A DNA stretch of 64,000 nt from Crambe crambe (lineage: Eukaryota; Porifera; Demospongiae; Poecilosclerida; Crambeidae), in assembly GCA_963924555.1 (NCBI GenBank), contig OZ004581.1, forward strand, positions 7,727,338-7,791,337, read 5' to 3'. Of the stretch, positions 12,250 through 23,728 are shown in pieces (positions within the stretch are counted from its first letter, which is position 1; each line of letters begins with the position of its first letter). Position numbers and translations under genes: made by a program. The notes beneath the pieces are model-generated. The model saw only the letters and a list, made by a program, of their open reading frames with translations, did no database searches and had not been told where the DNA came from.

Positions 12250-12922
12250 GGCCATAATCTAGGTTTTCTTCAGAAAAAAAGGGCTGAAATTGCAAGAAGA
12301 GCAGCAGAGAACATGGCCCACGATGCTACCTGTAGTATCACAGCAAACAGGTCATGACTATTTCCTGGTTCTTTTCTGCACAGCAGTTCTTCCCCAACAC
12401 TGGGAGTATACTTTGATAAACATGTTAGCCACGAACCATCGACTCTACACGTACACTAAAAGCTAGCGCTGGCAGCATGCTTCTATGTGCACGCGCTATA
12501 TTCATTTTGTAGGCAGAGTTTATAATTTTAATGATCCTCGAAAATTATTCCGCGAAATAATTTCGAAATAGCTATCCTCGAAATATTAGTGCCTCGAAAA
12601 TAGAGCGCTATATACGGTACTCACGTATGTGCAGTCGATGGTTTCAGTGGAAAGCTCGTAGGGTTTATTTCAATGCCAGTTAAAAGTAACACAATCATTT
12701 ATGATAAACTTTACAGGTAAATCATATTCAATATAGGAGAACTTTAATAGCTACTATAAGGTTTGTATGTGCAGGGATATAGTTATGACGTATGGGATGT
12801 GGGACCAAATTCGTATTGACAAGGGAAAGGAGTGGTATCTCACAATATTTGTGAATGAACGTTTGTCATCCTATCGGTACAACACTACAAAACCACCTCA
12901 CTTGCAGACATCCTCTAAGAAG

Positions 12923-15255
12923 GTGAGTAGTTTCAATAAGTGTATCTGGTCATCAGAAATGTGTATCTGAGGTGGAGCCAGAGGTTTCATATTGCAGTCT
13001 GGAGGTTTGCTATAGCAAATCATCTTTATGGGTGTCTAAGCTTTGTGTTTGCTGCACATTAAGAGAGAAGCAGCATTGCATGGCTGAGAGAATATTTTGA
13101 TAGTCCTTATCATGGATTTGAACATGTATACTTGCATGTAGCTATGGTATGGGTCAAGTAGGAGACTCTTAGCTATAGCTGTGAGATCAGCAAGACTGTA
13201 TATGCTATAGCTTATTTCTTGGTTTGTCAACTATGCACAGGCATTGCACAAAAGGTTTGGGTTTCCTGCATGATACAGTTGATTTAGTAAGACTTGCAAA
13301 CGGGCAGTAAAGCACTAGTGACCGTTCTATTCCTCAGTTGTGGTCTCTTATAATAACTATGGTTTTAGAGAGCACTGTTGCAAGTCTTACTAAATCAATT
13401 GTACAGCAGGACCTACCATATAGCAGCCACTGTTTAATTGTTGGTGGGGGAAGGCTGTTCCTGTTTTGATTTTGCATCAAAATTGTCTGGAAAGTTACTA
13501 GACAAAGATGCCGAGGTTGCATGATTGGCTGCATCTGTACATGATTGTCCAAGATGACTTTCATCTATTGAGGAAAAACCACGCATCTATATAAGAACAG
13601 CTTCTAGTTTACACAGTTGTTTTAGCAATTGAACACTGAGCCAACTTGAATGGCATGTGTGTCCTATAGCTGCAGTACAAAGTATATTAAGTACTGCATA
13701 CCAGCTGTTTGGGTCACAGTATACATGGCCTAGGGTGATTTCCTTGAGCAGGCTGTTCCTGATTAGACAATTCTCATGTATATATAGTAACCACTTGATA
13801 TGTGCATGCAGTGATCACCGTGACACCAAACCAAAATTTACATAGCTTCCTTTAAGTAGCCCACTCTAAAGCCACAATGAGTCCTTTGAAAGGAAGCTAT
13901 GTAAATTTGGCGGTGTAGTGTCAGGAAGGTTTGGGAATAGGTGGTTCTATACATGAAAGGATCAGGTTTCTAGGTCCTTGCAGTGGTGGTGGGGGGTTAA
14001 ACCCCCCACTTTTGAATGTGCCCCCCCCCCCCCAACACCACTTTATGTGATATGCATTATTAGCATTCTTGTCACTAATAGACCTGGTCTTTTACTGATG
14101 ATTGGTCAATAATCATTCTTTTGGTTCCCAAACACTCCTAGCTACTCAACACTTGAAATTTCTGCTCTCCAATAATCTTAGAATTTTAACATAAAACCTC
14201 CTCAGATTGCACCAGATCAAGTTGCTTCTAATGGACCCCAAAATCCAAAAATTTCCTGGAGGGACATCCCCCCAGACTCCCCTAGATGGCACACTATGCA
14301 TGGTACAAAAAATCTCTGGCCCCACCCACTTTTCAGTAGCTGTCTCCACCCCTGCTTTGTAAGCCACTACCTATTTCTCATTCCTTATGGACACCATCCT
14401 GAATCTACAGTAACAGTAGTGTTCAAATTTACATGTTGCAAGATTAACTGCAATCCATTGTATCTAAATATCAATGTGATTCCAACTTAGTAAACCTCTA
14501 GTCACTCACTGGAGTGCTATACAGATGTGTGGATTTTCCTCAATAGATGCAAAGTTTTTATTGCAGTCAATTTGCGCTTTACATTTGGATTTGCAATTCA
14601 CTGCATCACATACTATATGTACAAGCTATGTATATACTTGAAATCAAAGCCATGCAGCTACCTATCATTAAGGCTTCAATCTCACCAACCTGTACAAGGC
14701 TGTCTTCTAGAATGATGGGCTATTTTTGTACCTTTTCTGGAAAACAAATAACTTTGCTAAAGTCAGATAAATCCTTTCATTCTTCCCTGGCAGTTCTAAT
14801 TGCTGAAGCTAACTATTAAGGCATCCCCACCCACTCTGGTTGCCAGGAATTAAGAAAGGACTTGATATATACTGAACAAAATTGAACGATTAGATACAAT
14901 GGCAAGGTATAATAAACTATTCTCACCTTAGCCTTGAATTCAGTGGCTGTTGGTCAACTATTTCTTGCCCTATTTTCTACGAAATTACAGAAGCATTTTG
15001 TTGATCTCTCTATTCATATAACATTCATGATGCAGCTTGCTTTGTAATTTTGTTCAGATAAGCTTTGTGTAATGCAAATTTCATACTTAAACTCTGTCCA
15101 TCTACCTAATCAATTTTTTTATTGGTCACCTTTGAACTAAGAAAAGGAAAAAGTTGTTAGTAACCTATGTGCACATAGCCAAGGCAAAGCAGAGGTTTTA
15201 TGAAGCTATGGTTGAGGTGTGTAACTGATTCTCTCTCTATCTCTCCCTCATCTAG
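12923..15255 (+). other. 2.3-kb intron of integrase gene with inverted repeats
   Basis: This is the intron between integrase exons 3 and 4. It holds two inverted-repeat pairs: tgatttagtaagacttgcaa at 13281-13300 against 13379-13400, and aaaatttacatagcttcctt near 13835 against aaggaagctatgtaaattt near 13890. It also has G and C homopolymers near 13990-14035. No other gene is evident. Confidence 0.6.
13820..13925. repeat. Small palindromic element
   Basis: The arm ccaaaatttacatagcttcc is followed after about 30 bases by its complement ggaagctatgtaaatttgg. The flanks also pair loosely (gtgacacc / ggtgtagtgtc). This is consistent with a MITE of about 100 bp within the integrase intron. Confidence 0.6.
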
Positions 15256-16184
15256 AATCATACTGTGGAGCGATTGTGGGTAGAAGTAAACAAAAGGATA
15301 AATTATCCACTAAAAGCAATTCTTGTTGACATGGAGTATAGGGGAGATCTCCACATGGACGATCCACTTCACCAATTTTGTTCTTCTTGGTTGACTTTGA
15401 ATGTCTCTAATGTGGGAGCAAAGTTTTTTGTGGCTTCCTGGAACTCCCATCCAATTCCAGGTATCTGTACTAAAGTCTTTGCATTCACCTTGTGGATTAG
15501 TGCACTCTGCTGATACATTTAGTGATATCTACTCTCTGCTGGTGTTTGAAATTGGATGTAGGAATTTGAGAAAGTTAGCTATAGCAACTATAGTGAATGG
15601 TCAAGGGGCGTTGAAGATGCAATTAGACTTTTATTTTAGGAAAAGTCTTTACTTAGCAATGGACTAGGCCCAATATTCAGTTTGCTATAATAGATATTCA
15701 TATGCGAATCACTTCTCTTGGCCCACACTGATCCACATACCACATAATAGAAATCCAATAATATACATAACTCAAGTAAAAAATTGTTCTACATTTTGAC
15801 ATACAAGGTATACCAAATTTGTCGTGCACTATGTATCCCCCTTTTACTTCTGTTGCAGGTGGTAGGAAGCGTGGAATGAAACGTGGTATTCCCAACAAAT
15901 TGATGAGTTATGACAACAAAGCTAAGAAGATTGATCCTACATTTTTACCGACAGTAGAAGAAGCAGTGGGCTTGTATCCAGGCACCATATCAGAATCATG
16001 CAGTTTTGGTATGGATCCTTTGGAATCAAACAGCTTAAAACAGAAGATGAGATATGAGTCATTTTGCTCTCGTTATTCATTCGAGTCTTTGTTCACTGCA
16101 GCTACTAATGGATGTGGTTCTTTATTTGCAGGAGCATTGATTTTTTTTATTGACATTACTTATCGATTATCTCACACATCTTAA

Positions 16185-18462
16185 TCATTCAGTTTTCTTG
16201 GCCATTTTTGGTAAAGGATATAATAATCATGCAGTTGTGTATAACCTGATATCTATACCTAGTTTCGGGGAATTTGTTAATGACCACAGCTTAATTTCTA
16301 TCTTGCAATCTGTTCATTCACTTGGCTATACCTCACTTGGTTACCTGCTCTTCACTGTCTGATATACAATTCTCCAAAACAGTCAGGCTTTATGTGATCA
16401 TGCCGTCTTGCTATCCAAGCCAAGTGCAAGCTCTGGCATAGCTGTCTATTATCAATATTGTACATGCAGTCTTTAGAACAGGGAAGGTAAACTAGGTTCA
16501 ACTGGACCATTGCTTGGGGGTCCTAAAATATATGCCTATATAAGTGTGGTGCTTGCAATCACTACATGGTCACCACTGCTTTCAAGAATCAAATGAGTAT
16601 TGCACCTGTAACCATATGGACTGTGTGTGTGACTAGCTATAATGCACATGCACTCACAGAGCTACAAATGTGAGAATCCTGTAATGTCAGGCCACCAGTT
16701 CACAAAATATCTTTAGCTATAATTATGCAGGTACATGTATTTTAAGGACATAGCTGCTATGTGGACTATTTCTCCTTCTGTGATGAAATAGAGTGTGTTC
16801 ATCAAGGGACTCCCACAGCTGAGGTCAAGTTGTATATGCACCAGCCAAGGAGACTGGCACTCTGCTATAATTCCTCTCCCTGTAGTAGAACTCTACAATG
16901 GAGATTTTCTCTTCAAGGAAGTCCCTGCTGATGGAAACAGTTTTGATGTCATTGATCACTGCTAAGGCAATGATCACAATGAAGAAAGTGATCCTCCAAT
17001 GTAGTCTCATGAACCAGATCTGGTTCATGTTGGCATATAGTGTGATTACACTGTGATCATGCATAGTGAATTGAGATAGCTAGCTGCAGCAAAGATTGCT
17101 CAAAACAATAAAAACAATGCATGGTTACATGCAGTGTGGCTTGACTGCATGCATGTACTTTGACATTATTTATAGCTACAGTTTGGCTTGATTTGAAAAC
17201 ACCGACCATAAGCCATGCAGTTAGCTATATACGTACATAGAGCTTTAACAAATCTATCTTCTCCAACTAGCTAGCTTACCATGCAGTAACCAGCCATCAT
17301 GCTTGCTATTGTCAACTATAGAGCTACAAAGATTAACTGTTTAGCTATAATAGCAGAGAGGGTCATGACATGCAGTATAGGAATGTTGGCCAACAGTGGA
17401 AGCAGTAACACTGCAGCATAGTGATCACAGTGCATGGAAGGCATGCAGTGATCACTGATCTTGTTGAGTGATCATGCACTAATCTTGTTGAAGGCAGTGA
17501 TTGCATGCAGGTGAAACCAATGATCACAGTGATATTAGATAGATGTGATCCCAGTCTTTGGGTAAAATAGCTACTAGTCTACTAGCTATATAATGATCCT
17601 TGGTAAAGATCACTTGTATTTTACTTCAGTTATAGTTTGGGCCCTTACATGTATAGCTATATAATAATTTATGCAGTCAAAATACATGCATGCAGCTATA
17701 GCTAGCTATGCATAAAGGATTGCATGAAGCTATATAGCTAATTATCTTGACTCCCACTGTTTGTATCCCATACTATAGTAGCTAACTTGATCATGAGGAT
17801 CATAGCTAGCTATATAGTCACTGGCCTATCCATCCACCCTAGCTACATAGCTGCACTGCAAAAACAGGACAAGTGGAAGAGTTATAGAACCAATTGCAAC
17901 AGCTGTTGATACTACGCTGGATGACCAATGTCTGTCTCCATGTCACAGCAAGCATGCATTTTGCTTGAACCAATAGCTAGCAGCCAAAGGTATGTATGAA
18001 TTGAATATCACTTACCAAGATGGACACACAACAGACTTGAATTCAAGAATCTTGCAGATTTTAGTTAGCACTTGCTTTAAGTGATTATTGCACTAGCTAT
18101 ACACTGGTGTAGGAATGGGGGCACAGCGACAACTATCTATTAATATTTGTTGTAAAGACATTGTGTTTCTTATTGCTCACACAAACATTACAGCCATTGC
18201 CAAAAATACCAAGGTGGCTGAGACAATTTTTTATCTCTGGAGGTTAAAAGAGAACCCTCTATCCTAACTTGATAACTAGATGGTTAGCTAACGTGGAAAT
18301 CTTTTCACAAGCAAAGCGCATGCGCACTAGTCTGATCTGGTAAGGTGTGTCAATATTCAATTTTTGATTTATGAAAAAAAATTGAAATTAAGTAATGCAG
18401 CTATATAAAAATTGAAAGTAAGTAACTAAAGTAATGCAGTTTATTATAGTACCTACCATGAA
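16185..18462. other. Intergenic region, GATCA- and TAGC-rich
   Basis: No recognised gene. Sequence near 16900-17620 is dense in tgatca palindromes, and 17640-17830 is dense in tagctagctat. One short minus-strand frame (see 16825-17010) is the only candidate coding element. Confidence 0.5.
16825..17010 (-). CDS. Hypothetical small protein with hydrophobic N-terminus
   Basis: From ATG at 17010 the frame reads M-R-L-H-W-R-I-T-F-F-I-V-I-I-A-L-A-V-I-N-D and ends at a stop near 16825, about 61 residues. The start looks like a signal peptide or signal anchor, followed by a hydrophilic part with one possible N-glycosylation site (N-Y-S). No family resemblance was recognised and there is no supporting splice or promoter signal. 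It could easily be chance. Confidence 0.2.
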   Translation of the reverse strand: MRLHWRITFFIVIIALAVINDIKTVSISRDFLEEKISIVEFYYRERNYSRVPVSLAGAYTT

Positions 18463-18556
18463 TCAATAATCAGGAAGGATGTGCCGAGCCGCCTGCGGCG
18501 GCTCGGCACATCCTTCCTGATTATTGATTTTAGAATGGCCCAAATATACACTCACC
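18463..18556. repeat. Palindromic element, copy 2 (abuts integrase exon)
   Basis: It has the same core as 7195-7307: caataatcaggaaggatgtg, then a perfect GC-rich palindrome (ccgagccgcctgcggcggctcgg) and the complement arm. The right end runs ttttagaatggcccaaatat and ends acactcacc, the complement of the left end of copy 1. Here 'gattttag' also serves as the apparent splice acceptor of the integrase exon. The left end lacks the terminal repeat, so the copy is truncated or rearranged. Confidence 0.75.
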
Positions 18557-19428
18557 GCGTACCGTCCTCAAATGCTTTATGGCATGTAGATGGCTACCAT
18601 AAACTTATAAGGTGGCGATATGTCATCCATGGTGGGATCGATGGATATAGCAGGTTGATTACTTTCCTCAAGGTTTCAACCAATAATGAATCTGACACTG
18701 TTCTTGGAGCTTTTATTAATGCTGTGGAAGAATATGGTCTACCTTCAAGAGTTAGAATGGATAAAGGTGGAGAGAATAGAGGAGTAGCAAGTTATATGAT
18801 TCAACACCCAGATAGAGGACCTGACAGAGGGAGTGCAATAACTGGAAGAAGTACACATAATCAAAGAATTGAACGGTTATGGAAAGATCTCTTTGTTGGT
18901 TGTGCTTCTTTCTTCTATAACTTCTTCTATTCACTAGAAGATACAGGGCTTCTGGATATCAACTCTCCAGTGGACTTATATGCACTTCATTTTGTCTTCT
19001 CGCCTCTTATTCAACATCACTTGGATTCATTTCGTCATGGTTGCTCAGCATAAAATCAGGACTGAAAGGAACAGGACACCACAACAGTTGTGGATTTCTG
19101 GCTTTTTTCATACTCAAGATGGAGACATGGCTGTGACTGGACTAGAGGTGAGTTGGTGATAGTCAAGTTACTATGAAAGTATTGTACTACCACACAATTT
19201 TAGGAAAATAATTGGGATCTTTTTGGCATTGATTGGGATGGGCCAGTTCCTGTTGAGAGTGAAGACGATATAGTCACAGTTGAACAATTAGCAGATATTC
19301 TACATCAAACCCAGAAAGATGAGTTGAAAAGTTTATTATCGCCACTAGCTTCAGACACATTTTCTCAACATGAAATGCTGAGCCAGTATTCAATAGCGAA
19401 GTCATATGTCAGCCAGACACTGTTATAA
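18534..19428 (+). pseudogene. Integrase-core (DDE) gene, second copy, frameshifted
   Basis: Exon 18534-19147 carries all three core motifs: [20 protein letters not shown] and N-Q-R-I-E-R-L-W, the presumed catalytic D, D and E. Near 19050 the frame is lost. The family sequence resumes as [15 protein letters not shown] after an apparent 2-nt deletion. A GAG|GTGAGT donor at 19147 joins an acceptor at 19203. The last exon, 19204-19428, encodes an acidic tail with F-G-I-D-W-D-G-P-V-P. The 5' exons are missing; a candidate for their sequence is the fragment at 7059. It belongs to the same broad family as 10666-16184 but is a different lineage. It converges with the HECT gene, 288 bp away. Confidence 0.78.
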
Positions 19429-21548
19429 AATGAATAAGAATTATCATCAGACTTCTCTCTATGTAGGGTTAGTCCAGAATGGGTGTGGCTCCACTCAAAC
19501 CAGGCTCAAAATTTTTTTATGAAGGCAGTGATGCCTATACTACTCCCCTGCTACATTAATGCAATGATTTAGTAAGCCCTTTTTCAAACTTCAGAGAACA
19601 AAATTCAGAGTTAGGAATTATTATATAGCTGAAAAACATTAAAAAAAAAAAAAAAAGAGCCAAGCAGTCAGCTGATAAATGTATACTGACTGTATTGGTT
19701 AAGTCTGGTTCTCAGTTCATACACCACCAAATCCATCGTTCCCTTTTATGCCCAGTATCATTGTATCTCTGAAGCTATTATAATCTTTATAACAAGCTGG
19801 TATACGAAGCTGGATATCACAGGTTGATGCTGTTGGAAATTTTGCATTGTTGTGATGCAAAAATGTAAGGGTAGGGTTTGAATCAAATCCTCCTGGTGGA
19901 ACTTGATCAGATCCAGAGAAAAAAATCAATACATCTTCAATCTTGCATCCAATATCATCATCTGAAATAATAATACAGTGTAGCCATATATATCACACAC
20001 ACACACACACACACACACACCAAAGCATTCATCCAAAAAGTCAACGAAGAAGATATACGCTCTTTCCTCCTCTTGTCGAAATATACATCCCTTTACTGAA
20101 TACTTAACAGTAAAAAGTTCTTTAATGAACTCTAATGTGCAGAAAAATAAATAATATTATTTGTATTAGCTACCATGGTACAAACCTGGTGATAATTGCC
20201 TTGCAAAATGAATGAAAAATAGCCTCCAAATCGTGGGATTAGATTGCATCATACCCAGAAATTGAAAGTTTTCAACCCATCACAATACTGATCAAGCTCA
20301 GCCTTTACTTTCACCATGAGATGGTAGTCTAGTAAAGCGGATTTTAGCTCCTTTACATCATTAGTAGTCAGGTTTACAATAGGCTTTCTAAATCCTGTAG
20401 CTGAGAGGTAGTCAAATGCCTCATCCATAGCAAAAATATTCCTCATATCATCATCATTTTCTGCCAAATTTACTATTTTTGTATACAGAATAATAATACT
20501 TATTACGGTATATGCAGTGGTACCTTGTCAATAACGAATCTTAGTGACGGTTCAGGAATGTCCAAAGTTGAAACATTCATATCAGCATATTTTCCAAATG
20601 CTAGATAACTGAATACTGGTTCTGAAACAAAGGGCATACCACTTCCTCCATAAATAATAGACAAAACTGTATACACACCCAGATAGTAGAAATCTTTTTT
20701 CTGTAAACAAACAATTATTATGAAGCTGAATTAATATTTTATGATGGCTATTATTACCTGAAAAGCAGTAATATTATTAGCCATATATTTTGCTCGGGTA
20801 GCATCACCTCTGAAGTAAACTTCAGATGCAGCCTTCGCAAATAGTCTGAAAAATTCTCGTTTAGGACCTCCCTGGTCTATGGCTCCCTCACCAACAAAGA
20901 TAACCTGATAGATATTGAACATAGAAAATGTAGTTGTACTATATGCAATTAATTGATGGACATCATACTATGAGAACTAGGTATAACCTTGAGAAACGTT
21001 TTGGGATCAAATTTCTTTTTACGGACTTCTCTCATAGCGTCACATAACACAAAGTCTCTTCTAACTTCAATACTGAGAACATTGTCTTCGTTAACATTTT
21101 TTCTCAGTAAACCTATAAGCCCCTGTAAAGTTTCATCCCTGAAATCATGAAATAGTATAGTAAGGATTCTGATACCTATGAAAAAATTATAGGGACCTTG
21201 ATTGAGTTATGGAAGAAATACTTGTTTCATGCTGTTGCATACTCTCATTACTTGTTTCATGCTGTTGCACACTCTCATTAATTGCAGCCCCAACCATCTC
21301 ATTTTCAAAGTCATCAGCCTATCCAACAAAAAATACAAAACAAACTACAAACAGGGAAAGATGAATTTGCTCACCTCACTAATGTTAGTAATGTATGATT
21401 TTACTGAAATTGTCGGAAGATCATCAGAATCACTGTCACTTCTATGAGTAATGAGTAATGATTGATAATGCCAAGGACAGAGTAATAATTACAATGTGTT
21501 TGATGGAGAGACAGTTAAATCCATGAAATCCGCCTTAGGGCTAGGGAT

Positions 21549-21562
21549 AATAATAATAATAA

Positions 21563-21607
<45 letters not shown>

Positions 21608-21610
21608 TAA
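21549..21610. repeat. (TAA)n microsatellite
   Basis: About twenty TAA/AAT units with two interruptions lie within an intron of the HECT gene. The open frame of isoleucines read here on the minus strand is an artefact. Confidence 0.95.
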
Positions 21611-21675
21611 TAAAATTATATAACAAGTAGAAAAATTTGAAGTGTGCACTCTCAAGCTTCATTCTTTCCATCTTA

Positions 21676-21804
21676 CAGTAGACCCTCACTAATCTGAACT
21701 CGAACCCATTTAATCTGAAACCTCACTCCTCAGAGCAGCTACTCCAATATTGAACAGCAAAAAGTATGCTAGCCATATAGTTTCAGGCTATTGAGGGTCC
21801 ACTG
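21676..21804. repeat. 129-bp MITE with TA target duplication
   Basis: Inverted ends cagtagaccctcactaat and, on the other side, gctattgagggtccactg are flanked by TA at 21674-21675 and 21805-21806. The end sequence and TA site resemble pogo/Tigger-type elements. It lies in an intron of the HECT gene. Confidence 0.75.
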
Positions 21805-22564
21805 TACTTAAAAATTATGCTTACCAACAAGAAGAAATATGAGCAGTAAGTGTTCCAATACCAAAGCTTTCTCCACATTTTAAGCATTTTTCCTTTGGCT
21901 AAAACATTAGAATTGCACTATGTATTACAAACAAATTTATGGCCTATTTAGTTCTGCTTACCCCACCAGGTAAGTCAAAAACAGCAGTCAAATCAAGATC
22001 ACGTTGAATTGGTTTGATATAGGTTTTAGCATTATTAACACGACTCTTAAGCATCGAAGGAGATGATAAAGTTGTTGCCGAAAGTTTTTCTAAATTTCGG
22101 GTATTTGGAATGCATCTATAAAATTGAAATCCACCACCATTCTGCAAAGCTGGATAGTTTTCATATTATGACATCTCTAAACTCTTCAGCATCTATATCT
22201 ATGTCCTTGAATATTTCTTTTTCGCCTAGACCAGCTTGAAGCAAGTCATCCTTTTCTACATCTGTAGTGGGTATACGAGTCTGGTCACAGTACGCCAAAC
22301 AGAGAAACTTATGCTTCCATGCATTTTGATTTTTTTGATTTCTTCCCAAACAATGATGAGATTTCACTTTTGGCCTTTCTCTTTCTTTTATTGATGTGCG
22401 ACAATACACGATCAGCTGCTGCAAGAACTGCAATAAAGATTTAGTATTATAGTTATTTCTATAGGGGTTTTAATATTATGATTAACACTCCAAAATGCAT
22501 GAGCATCCAGATGTATTGTAAGTATTATTATTATTACCAGTGTAGTAGTATGTATATTTTAGTT

Positions 22565-22705
22565 CCCTAACACTAAGAGGATAAGGAATGTGTATTAATT
22601 TTTTGGTGGGAGTTAATAAGCTACCATCATCACTTTTAGTTTCCTAACACTAAGAGGATCAGTTTGGTGGGACACAGTTAGAGTTAATAAGCTACCATCA
22701 TCAGT
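22565..22705. repeat. Tandem duplication in 5' intron of HECT gene
   Basis: The phrases 'cctaacactaagaggat' and 'agttaataagctaccatcatca' each occur twice in the same order, near 22567/22643 and 22613/22683. The unit is about 70 bp. The second copy overlaps the end of the first HECT exon, so the duplication may have copied its splice donor. Confidence 0.7.
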
Positions 22706-22949
22706 TCTTGATTTTTGAGAACGGGGAGGAACAGTATACAGCTGGAGGTCCTGGCACAATAGCTGCAGAAGCGGGTACGGCCTTCTCTGTCAGACTACAC
22801 AGCACATCAAGCGCTTTTTTGGCCTGGGAAATTTGGTCAGGAGTTAGATGACCACGAGAAGTACTGGCTGATGAATTAGACATGATAAAGGCTACAACCA
22901 TTCATGTGCACGTGGTCTCGATCTATACATTATATCATTCACTGCAACT

Positions 22950-23728
22950 ATGAATGCAACGGCTATTATCAAGCCTATTAGTGTAAAACTTCAAAAAAGA
23001 AATAATGATATAATCAATGCATACACTGAAGTTGAAGTAGTAATTAAGGAGTTAAGTAGTATTCGTGGCAGTGCTGAATTACTTCACTCATGGTATGTCC
23101 AGGCAGAAGTATTTGCTACAGAAGTTGGTGTAGTACCAGATGTTCCACATACAGCATCTCGGCAGCGCAATCGTGACAATGTAGAATATAATACAGCAGA
23201 AGAATATTGTCGCAGATCAATTATACTTCCATTACTAGATAGTTTAATACAACAAATGAAAGAAAGGTTTGGTCATTCCCAAGCTATTGCATCTAAATTT
23301 CTTCATCTTATACCTTCAGTAATGTGTAATTCTACTATAAATATTTTAGATGACTTAGTTACCTTTTATAATGATGTAATACTTCACTCCTTACTTCTGA
23401 GCTCTGGAGGTGGAGGGCAAAATGGGAGGAACAGGATGTGTCTAATTGTCCATCTACTCTCGAGTCTGCTCTGAAGTGTTGCGATCCGGACTGCTTTCCT
23501 AATCTCAATACACTTCTCCGTATTGGTTGCACACTCCCTGTAACTTCATGTGAGAATGAGAGGGCTAACAGTGTCCTCAAGAATTTGAAGACATTCTTAA
23601 GAAGTACCATGGGACAGGAGAGACTTTCATCACTTTCTTTAATGCATATTCATTATAGATTACCAGTAGATCTTGATAATGTAGTAGATAGGTTCAAAAT
23701 GAAATGTAATCGAAGAATAATTTTGTAA
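22950..23728 (+). pseudogene. hAT-family transposase-like C-terminal fragment, frameshifted
   Basis: The first frame (22950 to about 23388) contains L-Q-K-R-N-N-D-I-I-N-A-Y and a long helical region. After a frame change near 23388-23400 the reading continues E-L-W-R-W-R-A-K-W-E-E. The hAT dimerisation-type block follows: C-T-L-P-V-T-S-C-E-N-E-R-A-N-S, then L-R-S-T-M-G-Q-E-R-L and L-M-H-I-H-Y, with the stop at 23728. This C-terminal block is shared by hAT transposases and domesticated relatives such as ZMYM- and THAP0-type proteins. No N-terminal zinc finger or catalytic core is present, so this is a truncated remnant lying head to head with the HECT gene. Confidence 0.72.

Larger units (their letters stand above)
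11246..12617. mobile_element. Non-autonomous DNA transposon, TA target site (Tc1/mariner-like)
   Basis: The terminal inverted repeats are ccgtatagcgctttattttc on the left and, reverse-complemented, ccgtatatagcgctctattt on the right. TA is present on both sides (11244-11245 and 12618-12619). Collapsing one TA restores the integrase reading frame exactly, so both edges are firm. TA duplication is typical of the Tc1/mariner/pogo superfamily. I see no transposase. A shorter element with a related CCGTATAGCG end lies at 24340-24452. It hosts a second element at 11568-12249. Confidence 0.85.
10666..16184 (+). pseudogene. Integrase-core (DDE) gene disrupted by nested transposon insertion
   Basis: Five exons fit: 10666-10884, 11017-12716 (interrupted by the element at 11246-12617), 12775-12922, 15256-15460 and 15859-16184. 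With the insert ignored the phases agree throughout and give about 407 codons. The N-terminus has a helix-turn-helix-like segment (H-S-H-K-E-I-A-K-N-L). The integrase core follows: L-H-I-D-Q, A-V-D-G-F-S-G-K, R-I-D-K-G-K-E-W, and the Glu motif N-H-T-V-E-R-L-W at the start of exon 4. The C-terminus has M-D-P-L-E and F-F-I-D-I-T. The family is the animal 'integrase core domain' group, common in sponges, cnidarians and fish, probably transposon-derived. The insert brings a stop within three codons, so the copy is presumably inactive. No terminal repeats of a host element were identified. Confidence 0.8.
19717..22883 (-). pseudogene. UBZ-finger/HECT E3 ubiquitin ligase, frameshifted copy
   Basis: About ten exons on the minus strand: 22883-~22700, 22427-21963, ~21901-21830 (zinc finger C-L-K-C ... 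H-I-S-S-C, UBZ-like), ~21445-21375, ~21320-21199 (UIM-like A-A-I-N-E-S), ~21139-20989, ~20910-20760 (start of HECT: G-A-I-D-Q-G-G-P-K-R-E-F-F), ~20700-20529, ~20467-20190 and 19961-19717. The last exon has the HECT catalytic motif F-P-T-A-S-T-C-D-I-Q-L-R-I-P, with Cys at 19819-19821. The layout matches the 'G2/M phase-specific E3 ligase-like' group that is highly repeated in corals, sponges and fish. Single-base frame breaks lie near 22160 and 20262 and probably in a T-run near 22335. The junction at 20467 and the 5' exon junction do not phase cleanly. So it is a decaying copy, or the assembly has indels. Confidence 0.75.

Noticed and set aside
11434..12295. Several overlapping open frames on both strands in the nested transposons
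   Set aside because: Most arise because the two inverted-repeat arms translate alike; only the minus-strand cysteine frame has residues that look like a real domain.
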